A stretch of 64,000 bases of DNA, taken from NCBI RefSeq assembly GCF_036373705.1, contig NC_089861.1, forward strand, positions 991,501 through 1,055,500, in the 5' to 3' direction. Source of the DNA: Amia ocellicauda. Its lineage: Eukaryota > Chordata > Actinopteri > Amiiformes > Amiidae. The position numbers and the translations under genes are program-made. Below the pieces are notes generated by a model that was not told the DNA's origin, did not search any database, and saw only the letters and a program-made list of their open reading frames with translations. Every line of letters starts with the position of its first letter. Within the stretch, counting starts at the first letter, position 1. Below, in pieces: positions 59,401-63,375 of the stretch.

Positions 59401-59437
59401 CGAGCTGCTGCCCATGAAGACCAATCACAGGACCTGA
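14239..59437 (+). CDS. rxfp1: Relaxin family peptide receptor 1 (RXFP1/LGR7), 18 coding exons
   Basis: RXFP1 is a leucine-rich-repeat GPCR of the plasma membrane that binds relaxin and couples mainly to Gs/cAMP. The 18 exons listed separately join in phase to 2280 bp, 759 residues, against about 757 in human. Order: signal peptide (1-20), LDLa module with six Cys (30, 37, 43, 50, 56, 65), linker starting GDNNGW (66-71), LRR N-cap Cys cluster (93, 102, 104, 111), ten LRRs (about 130-370), then the 7TM domain. The TM domain has Cys483 and Cys561 for the extracellular disulfide, EKY (507-509) where other GPCRs have DRY, CWIP (638-641) in TM6 and NPILY (675-679) in TM7. The tail word [10 protein letters not shown] and the hinge [19 protein letters not shown] match RXFP1 better than RXFP2. 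Introns 1-3 are phase 1, the LRR introns phase 2 and introns 15-17 phase 1. No frame break is seen. Confidence 0.95.
14331..14454 (+). repeat. Compound ATT/GTT/AGT microsatellite at the start of rxfp1 intron 1
   Basis: Runs of att, then gtt, then agt follow one another over about 124 bases. They begin only about 47 bases after the exon 1 donor. The open frame that crosses them is a repeat artefact. Confidence 0.9.
15161..15232 (+). repeat. ATT/GTT compound microsatellite in intron 1
   Basis: Perfect att units followed by gtt units and short att again. It resembles the array at 14331-14454. Confidence 0.85.
17150..18365 (-). mobile_element. Tc1/mariner DD36E-type element, inverted copy with broken transposase
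   Basis: The terminal inverted repeats begin cactcacctaaaggattatt on both ends and the element is flanked by TA (17148-17149 and 18366-18367) inside a TA-rich microsatellite. At 1216 bp it is 5 bp shorter than the copy at 49708-50928. The difference is a 5-base deletion near 17919-17920, which breaks the transposase frame. It sits in rxfp1 intron 1, antisense to the gene, and is otherwise nearly identical to the intact copy, so it is young. Confidence 0.92.
17182..18217 (-). pseudogene. Frameshifted Tc1/mariner transposase
   Basis: The N-terminal part (18217 to about 17920, from [10 protein letters not shown], with the helix-turn-helix DNA-binding region) and the C-terminal part (about 17915 to 17182, with the [15 protein letters not shown] and NPIEHLWD catalytic blocks) lie in different frames. 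The intact copy has 'catttgtgaagcc' in its sense strand where this one has 'cataagcc', a loss of five bases. Only a few residues differ elsewhere (for example Cys for Phe near residue 59, Gly for Asp near 165). This copy should not make active transposase. Confidence 0.9.
18366..18491 (+). repeat. TA and TG dinucleotide microsatellites
   Basis: A TA run (about 18366-18407) directly follows the Tc1 element, which evidently inserted into a TA repeat since TA runs also precede it at 17132-17149. A shorter TA stretch and a TG run (18458-18491) follow. Confidence 0.85.
19356..19505 (+). CDS. rxfp1: rxfp1 exon 2: LDL receptor class A module
   Basis: 150 bp, phase 1 to phase 1, between acceptor tttcag and donor gtgagt. 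It encodes the six-Cys module [10 protein letters not shown]...[15 protein letters not shown] with the acidic calcium-binding residues (DD, D, EE) in place and an NLT glycosylation site. In RXFP1 this module is needed for receptor activation rather than for primary ligand binding. Confidence 0.97.
19692..20310 (-). mobile_element. CR1-like LINE 3' fragment in rxfp1 intron 2
   Basis: This is the longest copy of the family. It starts with the octamer-type tail in reverse (gaacataa, then gatcataa) and runs to about 'cccccattttatg'. The minus strand carries words of a LINE ORF2 C-terminus: MKGIDH, then [14 protein letters not shown], then FTQR, then LPSDVAEE. A 16-base stretch present in the other copies (between ggtgt and gatcaagg) is missing. 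It begins only 187 bases after exon 2. The inner end is approximate. Confidence 0.65.
20580..20705 (-). mobile_element. Possible tRNA-derived SINE
   Basis: On the minus strand the block reads as 'gtgatggtgcggtggctggc', then 'gctgctgcctcacagctcct', then 'gggttcag'. This resembles the A-box/B-box head of a widespread fish tRNA-derived SINE. The boundaries and tail are not clear. Confidence 0.4.
22560..22800. other. GC-richer block with CRE-like palindromes, possible MITE
   Basis: A compact block in intron 2 with 'tgacgcgctgcgtcga', the perfect palindrome tgacgcgtca (22650-22659), and nearby repeats of the type ttgccgg, attgctgg and ttaccggc with 'cattcacacagacc'. The pattern could be a small DNA transposon or a promoter-like element. 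I could not define terminal repeats. Confidence 0.25.
23528..23848 (+). mobile_element. CR1-like LINE 3' fragment, sense orientation, in intron 2
   Basis: This copy runs 5' to 3' on the plus strand. Its first 160 bases encode [19 protein letters not shown] and [19 protein letters not shown], then FFTQRG, a typical C-terminus of a non-LTR reverse-transcriptase ORF. A short untranslated part ends 'catgttcttatg', the octamer-type tail. It is 5'-truncated at about 23528 and carries stop codons. Confidence 0.65.
26123..26685 (-). mobile_element. CR1-like LINE 3' fragment just before rxfp1 exon 3
   Basis: It starts with gaacatcagaacataag and follows the family sequence through 'cttttgattg'. The minus strand reads [19 protein letters not shown], with a frameshift (one c fewer in 'tgtcccgggtg') relative to the other copies. 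The inner boundary is about 95 bases upstream of exon 3, so the LINE abuts the splice-acceptor region. Confidence 0.65.
26780..26863 (+). CDS. rxfp1: rxfp1 exon 3: LDLa-LRR linker
   Basis: 84 bp, phase 1 to phase 1, acceptor tttcag, donor gtaagt. It encodes [15 protein letters not shown]...TTAKEC. The GDNNGW start and FDKYF are as in mammalian RXFP1, where this linker takes part in relaxin binding. By my recall of the human protein the segment is about five residues shorter here, the loss falling in its second half. Confidence 0.95.
27837..28090 (+). promoter_or_regulatory. Candidate conserved noncoding element in intron 3
   Basis: An AT-rich, non-repetitive block with several homeodomain-type cores ('ctttaattattaatcaatta', 'gtattaataacgg', 'gttaactgtaaataatg') and no coding frame. 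Such blocks often prove to be developmental enhancers. Only an alignment to other fish could show conservation. Confidence 0.2.
29116..29226 (+). repeat. GA-rich microsatellite
   Basis: Runs of (ag)n with cag and gaca interruptions in rxfp1 intron 3. The Arg/Glu open frame across it is a repeat artefact. Confidence 0.85.
30498..30692 (-). pseudogene. C-terminal remnant of an IS630/Tc1-type transposase
   Basis: The minus-strand frame encodes [20 protein letters not shown], then [20 protein letters not shown], then [13 protein letters not shown] and a stop. I recognise this as the C-terminal end of a transposase family common in fish (residues of the type ARRFFPRCLARE...LWPDP). The rest of the gene is absent, and the 30702 insertion interrupts the upstream side. 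Confidence 0.6.
30702..30990 (+). mobile_element. Truncated Tc1-like element nested in the older transposon
   Basis: It starts at a TA (30700-30701) with cagtgccttgcgaaagtatt, the terminus of a widespread fish Tc1-like family. It continues through 'gtcaatactttgtagatcca', 'ccttttgcagcaattacagc' and 'cttggggtacgtctct'. It stops there, so only about 290 bp of one end are present. Confidence 0.75.
31820..32148 (+). repeat. TG-rich minisatellite
   Basis: About 330 bases of (tg)n broken regularly by tgcgtg, ttgatg and ttggtg, giving an irregular 20-50 bp period. Several open frames in both strands (Cys/Val and Thr/His) are repeat artefacts. Confidence 0.9.
33708..33813 (+). CDS. rxfp1: rxfp1 exon 4: LRR N-terminal cap
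   Basis: 106 bp, phase 1 in and phase 2 out, acceptor ctgcag, donor at|gtgagt. It encodes [20 protein letters not shown], then [16 protein letters not shown]. With Cys93 from exon 3 the four Cys form the LRRNT disulfide cap; NVT is a glycosylation site. The phase switch starts the one-LRR-per-exon series. Confidence 0.96.
35272..37264 (+). repeat. Higher-order duplication inside the satellite (offset 1103 bp)
   Basis: The order of unit variants from 35272 to 36161 recurs from 36375 to 37264. Almost the only difference seen is gtttctgttg near 36966 for gtttgtgttg. The matching stretch seems to extend somewhat beyond both limits. Confidence 0.8.
36893..45322 (+). repeat. Larger higher-order duplications in the satellite (offsets about 4.5-5.2 kb)
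   Basis: Unit patterns recur at constant offsets: 36893-37418 at 41417-41942 (4524 bp), 37696-38438 at 42254-42996 (4558 bp), and 39880-40116 at 45086-45322 (5206 bp). The growing offset implies further insertions in the downstream copy. Confidence 0.75.
40890..41788 (+). repeat. 481-bp direct tandem duplication in the satellite
   Basis: The unit order at 40890-41307 is repeated at 41371-41788 with an offset of 481 bp, including the rare variants tgttatagcagatttg and gatctgctcg. This marks the most recent visible expansion. Confidence 0.8.
49708..50928 (+). mobile_element. Intact Tc1/mariner DD36E-type transposon
   Basis: A 1221-bp element with 29-bp terminal inverted repeats starting cactcac and containing taaaggattattaggaacac, one mismatch between the ends, flanked by TA (49706-49707 and 50929-50930). 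It encodes a full-length transposase in the same direction as rxfp1. Its right end is 38 bases from rxfp1 exon 5 and its left end 33 bases from the satellite. Confidence 0.95.
49856..50896 (+). CDS. Tc1/mariner transposase, full length (346 aa)
   Basis: It should catalyse cut-and-paste transposition of its element. From the ATG at 49856 ([10 protein letters not shown]) the frame is uninterrupted to TAG. The N-terminus has a helix-turn-helix (about residues 22-46, [18 protein letters not shown]) and a second DNA-binding helix set (about 72-112). A GRK motif near residue 60 stands where many Tc1 proteins have GRPR. The catalytic residues are Asp155 (WSDESRF), Asp246 (QQDNAPCH) and Glu283 (NPIEHLWD). 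The 36 residues between Asp246 and Glu283 make it DD36E rather than the usual DD34E, which fits the described Incomer (IC) group. GGGGVMVWG (190-198) is the glycine-rich box. No stop, frameshift or missing catalytic residue is seen, so activity is possible. Confidence 0.93.
   Translation: MGKKGDLSNFERGMVVGARRAGLSISQSAQLLGFSRSTISRVYKKWCEKGKTSSMRQSFGRKCLVDARGQRRMGRLIQADRRATLTEITTRYNRGMQQSICEATTRTTLRRMGYNSRRPHRVPLISTTNRKKRLQFAQAHQNWTVEDWKNVAWSDESRFLLRHSDGRVRIWRKQNENMDPSCLVTTVQAGGGGVMVWGMFSWHTLGPLVPIGHRLNATAYLSIVSDHVHPFMTTTYPSSDGYFQQDNAPCHKGRIISNWFLEHDNEFTVLNWPPQSPDLNPIEHLWDVVERELRALDVHPTNLHQLQDAILSIWANISKECFQHLVESMPRRIKAVLKAKGGQTQY
50967..51038 (+). CDS. rxfp1: rxfp1 exon 5: LRR 1, ends at a GC donor
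   Basis: 72 bp, phase 2 to phase 2, acceptor tttcag. It encodes [20 protein letters not shown] and then LQKL. The conserved 72-bp length and the phase require the donor ct|gcaagt at 51039, a GC donor with an otherwise ideal context. Confidence 0.93.
51039..52826 (+). other. rxfp1: rxfp1 intron 5 (GC-AG type)
   Basis: A 1.79-kb phase 2 intron beginning gcaagt and ending ctgcag. About 1 kb of it is the CA-rich array. No GT donor nearby would keep both the reading frame and the standard LRR exon length. Confidence 0.85.
51497..52494 (+). repeat. CA-rich minisatellite with higher-order structure
   Basis: Blocks such as acccttaatcacagacacac, aagagcactcacacac, atgcacacac and acccttactcacagac alternate in larger repeats of about 100-150 bp. 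The Thr/His open frame at 51277-51864 is an artefact of the repeat. Confidence 0.9.
52827..52898 (+). CDS. rxfp1: rxfp1 exon 6: LRR 2
   Basis: 72 bp, acceptor ctgcag, donor ct|gtgagt. It encodes [20 protein letters not shown] and then LTRL, the YLQ-NKI pattern of the human second repeat. Confidence 0.96.
52899..54080 (+). other. rxfp1: rxfp1 intron 6
   Basis: A 1.18-kb phase 2 intron with donor gtgagt and acceptor ttccag. It holds the L2 fragment and otherwise unique AT-rich sequence. Confidence 0.85.
53040..53479 (+). mobile_element. L2-type LINE 3' fragment with AAAT tail
   Basis: The stretch near 53068-53125 reads [18 protein letters not shown], a typical C-terminus of L2-clade ORF2. It ends with the fish L2/SINE tail word gtaagtcgccccctggataa and ggcgtctgacaataaat, then (aaat)n to 53479. 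It is 5'-truncated and lies in sense in rxfp1 intron 6. The upstream limit is approximate. Confidence 0.6.
54081..54152 (+). CDS. rxfp1: rxfp1 exon 7: LRR 3
   Basis: 72 bp, acceptor ttccag, donor tt|gtacgt. It encodes [20 protein letters not shown] and then LEWL, very close to the human repeat (LKPGVFEDLHRLEWL). Confidence 0.96.
54450..54521 (+). CDS. rxfp1: rxfp1 exon 8: LRR 4
   Basis: 72 bp, acceptor ttgcag, donor ct|gtatgt. It encodes [20 protein letters not shown] and then LMLL. The following intron is only 102 bp. Confidence 0.95.
54624..54698 (+). CDS. rxfp1: rxfp1 exon 9: LRR 5 (75 bp)
   Basis: 75 bp, the one LRR exon that is a codon longer, as in the human gene (LVLMNN...MPRLHWL). 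It encodes [20 protein letters not shown] and then RLNWL. Acceptor ttgcag, donor ct|gtgagt. Confidence 0.95.
54986..55057 (+). CDS. rxfp1: rxfp1 exon 10: LRR 6
   Basis: 72 bp, acceptor tttcag, donor ct|gtgagt. It encodes [20 protein letters not shown] and then LTVL, with a conserved NAT glycosylation site and DLEGNHI as in mammals. Confidence 0.96.
55216..55287 (+). CDS. rxfp1: rxfp1 exon 11: LRR 7
   Basis: 72 bp, acceptor ccccag, donor ct|gtgagt. It encodes [20 protein letters not shown] and then LGEL. Confidence 0.95.
55288..56039 (+). other. rxfp1: rxfp1 intron 11
   Basis: A 752-bp phase 2 intron, donor gtgagt, acceptor ttacag. A GC-richer first half is followed by an AT-rich half. The words 'ctgggtagtaagtg' (55705) and 'cactacccaggaac' (55953) are inverted to each other about 250 bp apart with matching flanks, which may mark a small palindromic element. 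Confidence 0.6.
56040..56111 (+). CDS. rxfp1: rxfp1 exon 12: LRR 8
   Basis: 72 bp, acceptor ttacag, donor ct|gtaagt. It encodes [20 protein letters not shown] and then LLQL. Confidence 0.95.
56112..56657 (+). other. rxfp1: rxfp1 intron 12
   Basis: A 546-bp phase 2 intron, donor gtaagt, acceptor caaag. I see nothing in it beyond unique AT-rich sequence. Confidence 0.8.
56658..56729 (+). CDS. rxfp1: rxfp1 exon 13: LRR 9
   Basis: 72 bp, acceptor gcaaag, donor ct|gtaagt. It encodes [20 protein letters not shown] and then LKSL, matching the human NLSYNPI repeat. An AAG acceptor is less common than CAG but usual in vertebrates. Confidence 0.94.
56730..57364 (+). other. rxfp1: rxfp1 intron 13
   Basis: A 635-bp phase 2 intron, donor gtaagt, acceptor ttttag. 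No repeat or exon is recognised. Confidence 0.8.
57365..57436 (+). CDS. rxfp1: rxfp1 exon 14: LRR 10 / C-terminal cap start
   Basis: 72 bp, acceptor ttttag, donor at|gtaagt. It encodes [20 protein letters not shown] and then LTHI with exon 15, close to human SLEGIEISNIQQRMFRPLMN. Confidence 0.95.
57707..57936 (+). CDS. rxfp1: rxfp1 exon 15: hinge and TM1
   Basis: 230 bp, phase 2 in and phase 1 out, acceptor tctcag, donor gct|gtgagt. It encodes the hinge [20 protein letters not shown], then TM1 (about residues 402-427, including [11 protein letters not shown]), the first intracellular loop RSENKLHAM and the start of TM2. GC content is clearly higher than in the LRR exons. Confidence 0.97.
57960..58181 (-). 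mobile_element. CR1-like LINE fragment filling rxfp1 intron 15
   Basis: The block from aaaggccattcgccccatcg to gtccccgggtgcgtgtcc follows the family sequence, but the octamer tail and first 30 bases are missing. It makes up about 222 of the 345 bases of the intron. Confidence 0.65.
58282..58692 (+). CDS. rxfp1: rxfp1 exon 16: TM2 to TM5 start
   Basis: 411 bp, phase 1 to phase 1, acceptor ctccag, donor g|gtaagg. It encodes [23 protein letters not shown]1 with Cys483, TM3 ending [11 protein letters not shown] (EKY in the DRY position), TM4 ([17 protein letters not shown]) and ECL2 with GTNGVCFPL (Cys561). All are RXFP hallmarks. Confidence 0.97.
58814..59032 (+). CDS. rxfp1: rxfp1 exon 17: TM5, ICL3 and TM6
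   Basis: 219 bp, phase 1 to phase 1, acceptor ccgcag, donor g|gtgggc. It encodes [20 protein letters not shown] (TM5), an ICL3 with [10 protein letters not shown], and TM6 [20 protein letters not shown]. Confidence 0.97.
59127..59437 (+). CDS. rxfp1: rxfp1 exon 18: TM7, cytoplasmic tail and stop
   Basis: 311 bp, phase 1 in, acceptor ccacag, stop TGA at 59435-59437. It encodes [20 protein letters not shown], then [11 protein letters not shown] and a tail of about 70 residues. The tail has [12 protein letters not shown], the RXFP1-type motif, and a Pro-rich end. Ser/Thr residues there could be phosphorylated. Confidence 0.96.
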
Positions 59438-62163
59438 TCTGGGTTTATTTTCATGTCCCCAAATTCCCAGCCTGGAAATACACTCTATGGTTAGTCCATT
59501 TTTGAAAATGTATTATTTATTCAGACATCGAAAAGTTCATCCGGAAGACGGGGTGCGAGGGTCAAGTCTCTCGCCTAGGACTGTTGTTGGAGTCTCTCTT
59601 CTGGAGAATTAGTTAATAAATCAGTGAACGAGCTGACACTGGACACTGGACACTGGACACAGCTCCTGTCAGAGCCACTGTGAACACCATGCTATTCAAC
59701 TGTTCCAAAGGATGACACGTGTGTCTGATCTCAGGATTCATCATGCCTTTATCATGGATTCTGTAGCAGACACCCTTACAACTGTTACCATATCTATTAT
59801 TATTTTTACATTCAATCACCCATTTCTACAGCTGGGTTTGTAGGCCGCTCCTCAACTCCGCTGCTGTCCTGAAGGAAACGCGTACAGACGCATCGCTTTT
59901 ACATTATTGGTTGACAATAAAAAGACAATATTAAAAGAGAAAGAAATGTAAAATAAATGAGTGTTATTGATCCTGTAAGGCTCGAATTGGGAAGCAATAC
60001 AGAAAAAGTGTAGGGCTGTCTGCCGCTGCCTGTCAAATCATAAAAACTGCGCCGATTTAAAAAGCATCCGTTTAAAACCGCAGTACTCTTGTGCGACACC
60101 AGCCACGGGAACGATCGGTGGAGAAGAGCCTGGAGCAGATGTGCTGTCAGGGCTGTAGTTCATGCATTCTGGAACTCAAGAATGGAACTAATAAAACGAA
60201 TCCAGATCACTTATGCATGGAGACTGTGTAGCCAACTGACTTTGTCTCTCAATTCAAACACTGTCACTGAGTCTGGACCTCGTCAGGGATGTTGAGAGGC
60301 TCAGTGTAAAACCTCTGTTCAAGGCCTGATAGCATTCCAGTTTGGTCATTCATTTTGTTTCATTTCTCTACAGTTCAGTGTGTGTTTCTTGTATTTTTAT
60401 CAATTTCTGTCATTTGTGTTGTGGTCCTGTTGTTGCTATTGTTGGTGCCACGGTTGGTGTTTGCGTACCAGCGGGCCCAGGGGGTCGCTCTCTGCCGGTG
60501 CTGGTGGGAGCGCGGCTCAGCCTGGCTCAGATGGGCTCAGAGTTTGGCTGCTCTCTTCAATAGGGAGCACCGGGGAAAGCGACCCAGCGCAGCGCTCACA
60601 CACTGCGGGGGGAACTTGTGTGTGTGTGTGTCTGACGCTCTTACAGAAGCCTACAAGGAAAGTTTCGGTTTTGGTTTTATAGTTACTTTTTATAAGTGGG
60701 ACTCAAAGTTCACAGCCATAAAGAAGAGTCGGTTGGATGATGCTTTCAAAACTCTGTAGCCTAGTCCTTCCTGGGGGGCTGAATCTGTATATTTTTCTGG
60801 AGTGCTTCATCCCTCAATGTGTTCACAGCCATATCGGGCCTCCCTGACGTGCTCACGCTCAGACGCAGGGCAGCAGAGCTGGTGCGGCGCTCCGGGGTGA
60901 AGCGGTACGTGTTTCCGAGAGGTGTGCCACAGTGAAAATCAATAAAGCAGGCACATACGCTTCCATGTTTGGATTGGTGGACGTGTTTGTCTATGAGGGT
61001 GTGTGAGGCATAAATATGATCAGAGGTGCGGGGGTGTGGAAGGAATCTAATCTGCTTCTTATTGGGGACACTGTGCCACAGGTGTCCCACGTCCCCAGGC
61101 TGCTGCTAACACAGTTATTGAGGTGGAATGTGTCTCCAGTCTTAGGAATCAGGGGATCAGTCCTCCAGAGCTCAGGGACACAGCCGGCCCTCAGTGCTCA
61201 GTGCTCCTGAGCCGGCCCTCCTGCAGCTGCTGATTCAGCCTCTCACCGCTGGCGCTCCTGCTGTACCTTGTCTAGGCTACTGGGCACTGAATATCTTTGA
61301 GTGTTGTCTCTCATGCTTTCACATTGTCCAGTATTGATATCTAACTGGAATACAGTTCTGTATTTTAATTTGAACTGGAGACCATGCTGTGCTGTACAAT
61401 GTAACGTTCCTGTTCCTGCTGATATGGACACTAAACAGTTTTAATTGACACCCACAGAATCTATTTTTCTCCCTATTGTACACTGAGATTCCCTAGATTT
61501 TTAAATGTATTTTTAACATCCTTCCTATGAACCTTTAAAGTGTAAGTCCCAGCCCGGCTGCATGTATTGAAAGGATTTCGCACACGTCACTCGTTCGCAT
61601 TATACACATTTGCTTCATTATTAGACATTGAGGAGAATGCAGACACATGAACAGTGACATGACATTGAGACTTGTGTTATTGTCTTAAAAACAGTCAATA
61701 AGAGAGGGAAAGAAAGTGAGAATCGTGTACAGAAAAAGAGGGTTGAAATTATGGCACAATTGAGGGTTGTTTGAGTTTTTTTACATACAGGATGTTCATT
61801 TAATAAAACTATTTGTATAATCTGTGTGGAAATCTTTCATTTTTCCCCTCCCTTTAGCATTGTTTTTGTGCATATCGTGTATGCATTATAAACACACAAC
61901 CACACTGTTCTTGCTATAAGCATTTTAACTGGCAAAAGGCAAAGGGGAGGATTGAAGGTTGTGAGAAGGAATATGATGCCGCTTTCACCGCATTTCCCTG
62001 CCTTCGCTTGTCCAACAATATATTTTTAGCTGTTTTTGTGAGAACTGCAGGCTGACTATGCAGATGTCCACGTTGTTTCGAGTGTCAGTATCCGATGAGT
62101 ATCCGATGAGTAACCGATAATTGTTGATGTAACCGCAGCCCGGGTCCACTGTACGGGTCCCGG
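59438..62163. other. rxfp1 3' UTR and gap between convergent genes
   Basis: This holds the rxfp1 3' UTR, whose end is probably near one of the AATAAA signals at 59615 or 59916, and the 3' UTR of c4orf46 on the other strand. On the minus strand ATTAAA occurs at 61799-61804, a weak candidate signal for c4orf46. I see no other gene; the open frames at 60342-60759 have no recognisable similarity. Confidence 0.6.
59916..59921 (+). terminator. rxfp1: Candidate rxfp1 polyadenylation signal
   Basis: AATAAA about 480 bases after the stop. Another AATAAA at 59615-59620 would give a shorter 3' UTR. The sequence alone cannot show which is used. Confidence 0.4.
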
Positions 62164-62319
62164 TCAGTGCTGCGGTCGCAGGGCGGCGTGTCCATCCTTC
62201 AGCAGATCCCGCCAGGCCTTCAGGAACTGCGCGTTGGCGGAGCATTTGGCCGCCAGCTCTCTGACTTGCAGGGAGATCGCGGATGTCTCCTCCAGGACTC
62301 GGGTTAAGGACACGGCAGC
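62164..62319 (-). CDS. c4orf46: c4orf46 exon 2
   Basis: 156 bp including TGA, phase 0, acceptor gcactag on the minus strand. It carries the conserved helical core ([11 protein letters not shown] to [12 protein letters not shown]). Confidence 0.9.
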   Translation of the reverse strand, partial: AAVSLTRVLEETSAISLQVRELAAKCSANAQFLKAWRDLLKDGHAALRPQH

Positions 62320-62731
62320 CTAGTGCAACACAGACAAGACAAAAACACAAAACACACGCATTCATTATTTATATAAAATATTTACTGTATATAGTGCCTT
62401 TCATAACTGAATATCACGAAGCGCTTTACAACAGGTACAGCATACACATTAACAGTGCAATGATAAAACAATAAACCAGTCAAGACACAGATCACAAGAC
62501 AATCATAAACCATATCAGTTACAAATAAAACGGTACTTGTCGCAATGCCCGGGCTATAGTTAGATCATACTCATGCATGGCATCCCATTTGATTTACAGT
62601 ACAACAGCTACATGCGCTATTAAACTTACGTCATCGATCTGCGCCTCGATCTCCTCCACCATCTCCGCGGGGTCGCTGAGGTCGAGGATGCTGTGCAGGC
62701 GGCTGGGCGCGTCGGCAGACATTGCGGACAT
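62164..62731 (-). CDS. c4orf46: C4orf46 homologue (renal cancer differentiation gene 1 protein), two exons
   Basis: A small minus-strand gene of unclear function. Exon 1 (62731-62630, 34 codons, starting [12 protein letters not shown]) ends at donor gtaagt in phase 0. Exon 2 (62319-62164) starts after tag with [20 protein letters not shown] and contains [20 protein letters not shown], then KDG and a stop. The product is 85 residues, against about 113 in human, the difference lying in the low-complexity N-terminus. The C-terminal half matches the human protein ([32 protein letters not shown]) closely. It is predicted helical and probably coiled-coil, with no signal peptide or membrane segment. 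The first ATG is chosen; a second Met three codons later is possible. It lies tail to tail with rxfp1 and head to head with etfdh, as in human. Confidence 0.9.
62320..62629 (-). other. c4orf46: c4orf46 intron with SINE-like fragment
   Basis: A 310-bp phase 0 intron. The plus-strand block 'tatagtgcctttcataactg' to 'gaagcgctttacaac' (about 62388-62434) resembles a common fish interspersed repeat, as at 7860-7975. Confidence 0.6.
62630..62731 (-). CDS. c4orf46: c4orf46 exon 1
   Basis: 102 bp, 34 codons, CpG-rich, donor gac|gtaagt. It encodes an N-terminus ending [12 protein letters not shown], corresponding to LEEVELQIGD in human. Confidence 0.85.
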
Positions 62732-63344
62732 TAAACACTTCACAGAAACCCTGTTTTTAAAAAGTCCCGCGTTGCTCCCTGTATACCAGCTGGCCCCTTG
62801 GTGACGTCATGCGCATAGGTGGCCGGTGGTGCCTGCGTAAAAATGTATATGTTGATTGAATGCGACTGAACCTGGGGATGAGCTGCTCAAATCGACATCG
62901 ACACTCACTGCGTTTCCTACCTCACTTCTGTGAAATGAACTGGCTTTAATGGTGTTATTATTACTCCAGACCAAGTGGGTTCGCGCTGAAGATAAATCAG
63001 ACGTGCTCAAAAAGTACTGTATTAAAACAAATCAACTCACCGCGGAAGGCGCAATGCATGATGGTAGATGTAGTCTTTGGCTGGACACGGAAGCACGGGA
63101 ACTGCTGTCCGCAAACTGCACTTCCCAGAGATCCTCTGGGCCGATGTTGTGAAGGTTAGCTCTGCAGCGCTGGGAGTTCAGTCTGTAGTCGCGGTCCAGA
63201 GCTGCGGACGCCAGGGCCGGCGGGGATCCCGATATTCATGTGTGTTTGCATTTGAGCACATCGGGCTTCTGGATGGTCATCGCAAGTGTTGTTACATAGG
63301 AAGTAAAGAAAACCCAGGGAAGCAGCTTCGCATTTTCACGCAAC
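62732..63344. promoter_or_regulatory. Probable bidirectional promoter between c4orf46 and etfdh
   Basis: The two start codons lie 613 bp apart in divergent orientation, as in human. The gap is CpG-rich on both sides, lacks an obvious TATA box and contains a ZNF143-type motif (63049-63074). 'gtcatgcgcatag' near 62806 resembles an NRF1 site. These are typical of housekeeping bidirectional promoters. Confidence 0.6.
63049..63074 (-). promoter_or_regulatory. ZNF143/STAF-type (SBS) binding motif
   Basis: Read on the minus strand the site begins actacat, has ctaccatcatgca in the middle and ends ttgcgc. This agrees closely with the long vertebrate SBS consensus (ACTACAatTCCCAgaATGCa, then GCG), with a mismatch or two in the central TCCCA. 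It is about 270 bases upstream of the presumed etfdh start codon. Confidence 0.6.
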
Positions 63345-63375
63345 ATGTTCCCGGCTGCCAGATACTCGCTGCAAG
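63345..63375 (+). CDS. etfdh: Probable first coding exon of etfdh (electron-transfer flavoprotein dehydrogenase), partial gene
   Basis: ETFDH is the iron-sulphur flavoprotein of the inner mitochondrial membrane that passes electrons from ETF to ubiquinone. ATG at 63345 opens MFPAARYSLQ and the exon ends caag|gtactg in phase 1. By my recall the human first coding exon also ends in phase 1, after 34 bases, against 31 here. The short hydrophobic and basic start suits a mitochondrial presequence. Ten residues are too few to prove identity; position next to c4orf46 in divergent orientation is the main argument. The rest of the gene lies beyond the window. Confidence 0.5.

Noticed and set aside
14239..59437. 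Assignment to RXFP2 (LGR8) instead of RXFP1
   Set aside because: The linker GDNNGW..FDKYF, the hinge [20 protein letters not shown] and the tail [10 protein letters not shown] agree with RXFP1 as I recall it, and the neighbours c4orf46 and etfdh are those of RXFP1.
60342..60759. Possible small gene downstream of rxfp1
   Set aside because: The open frames start in a hydrophobic T-rich stretch, no splice pattern or family is recognised, and they lie between two convergent genes.
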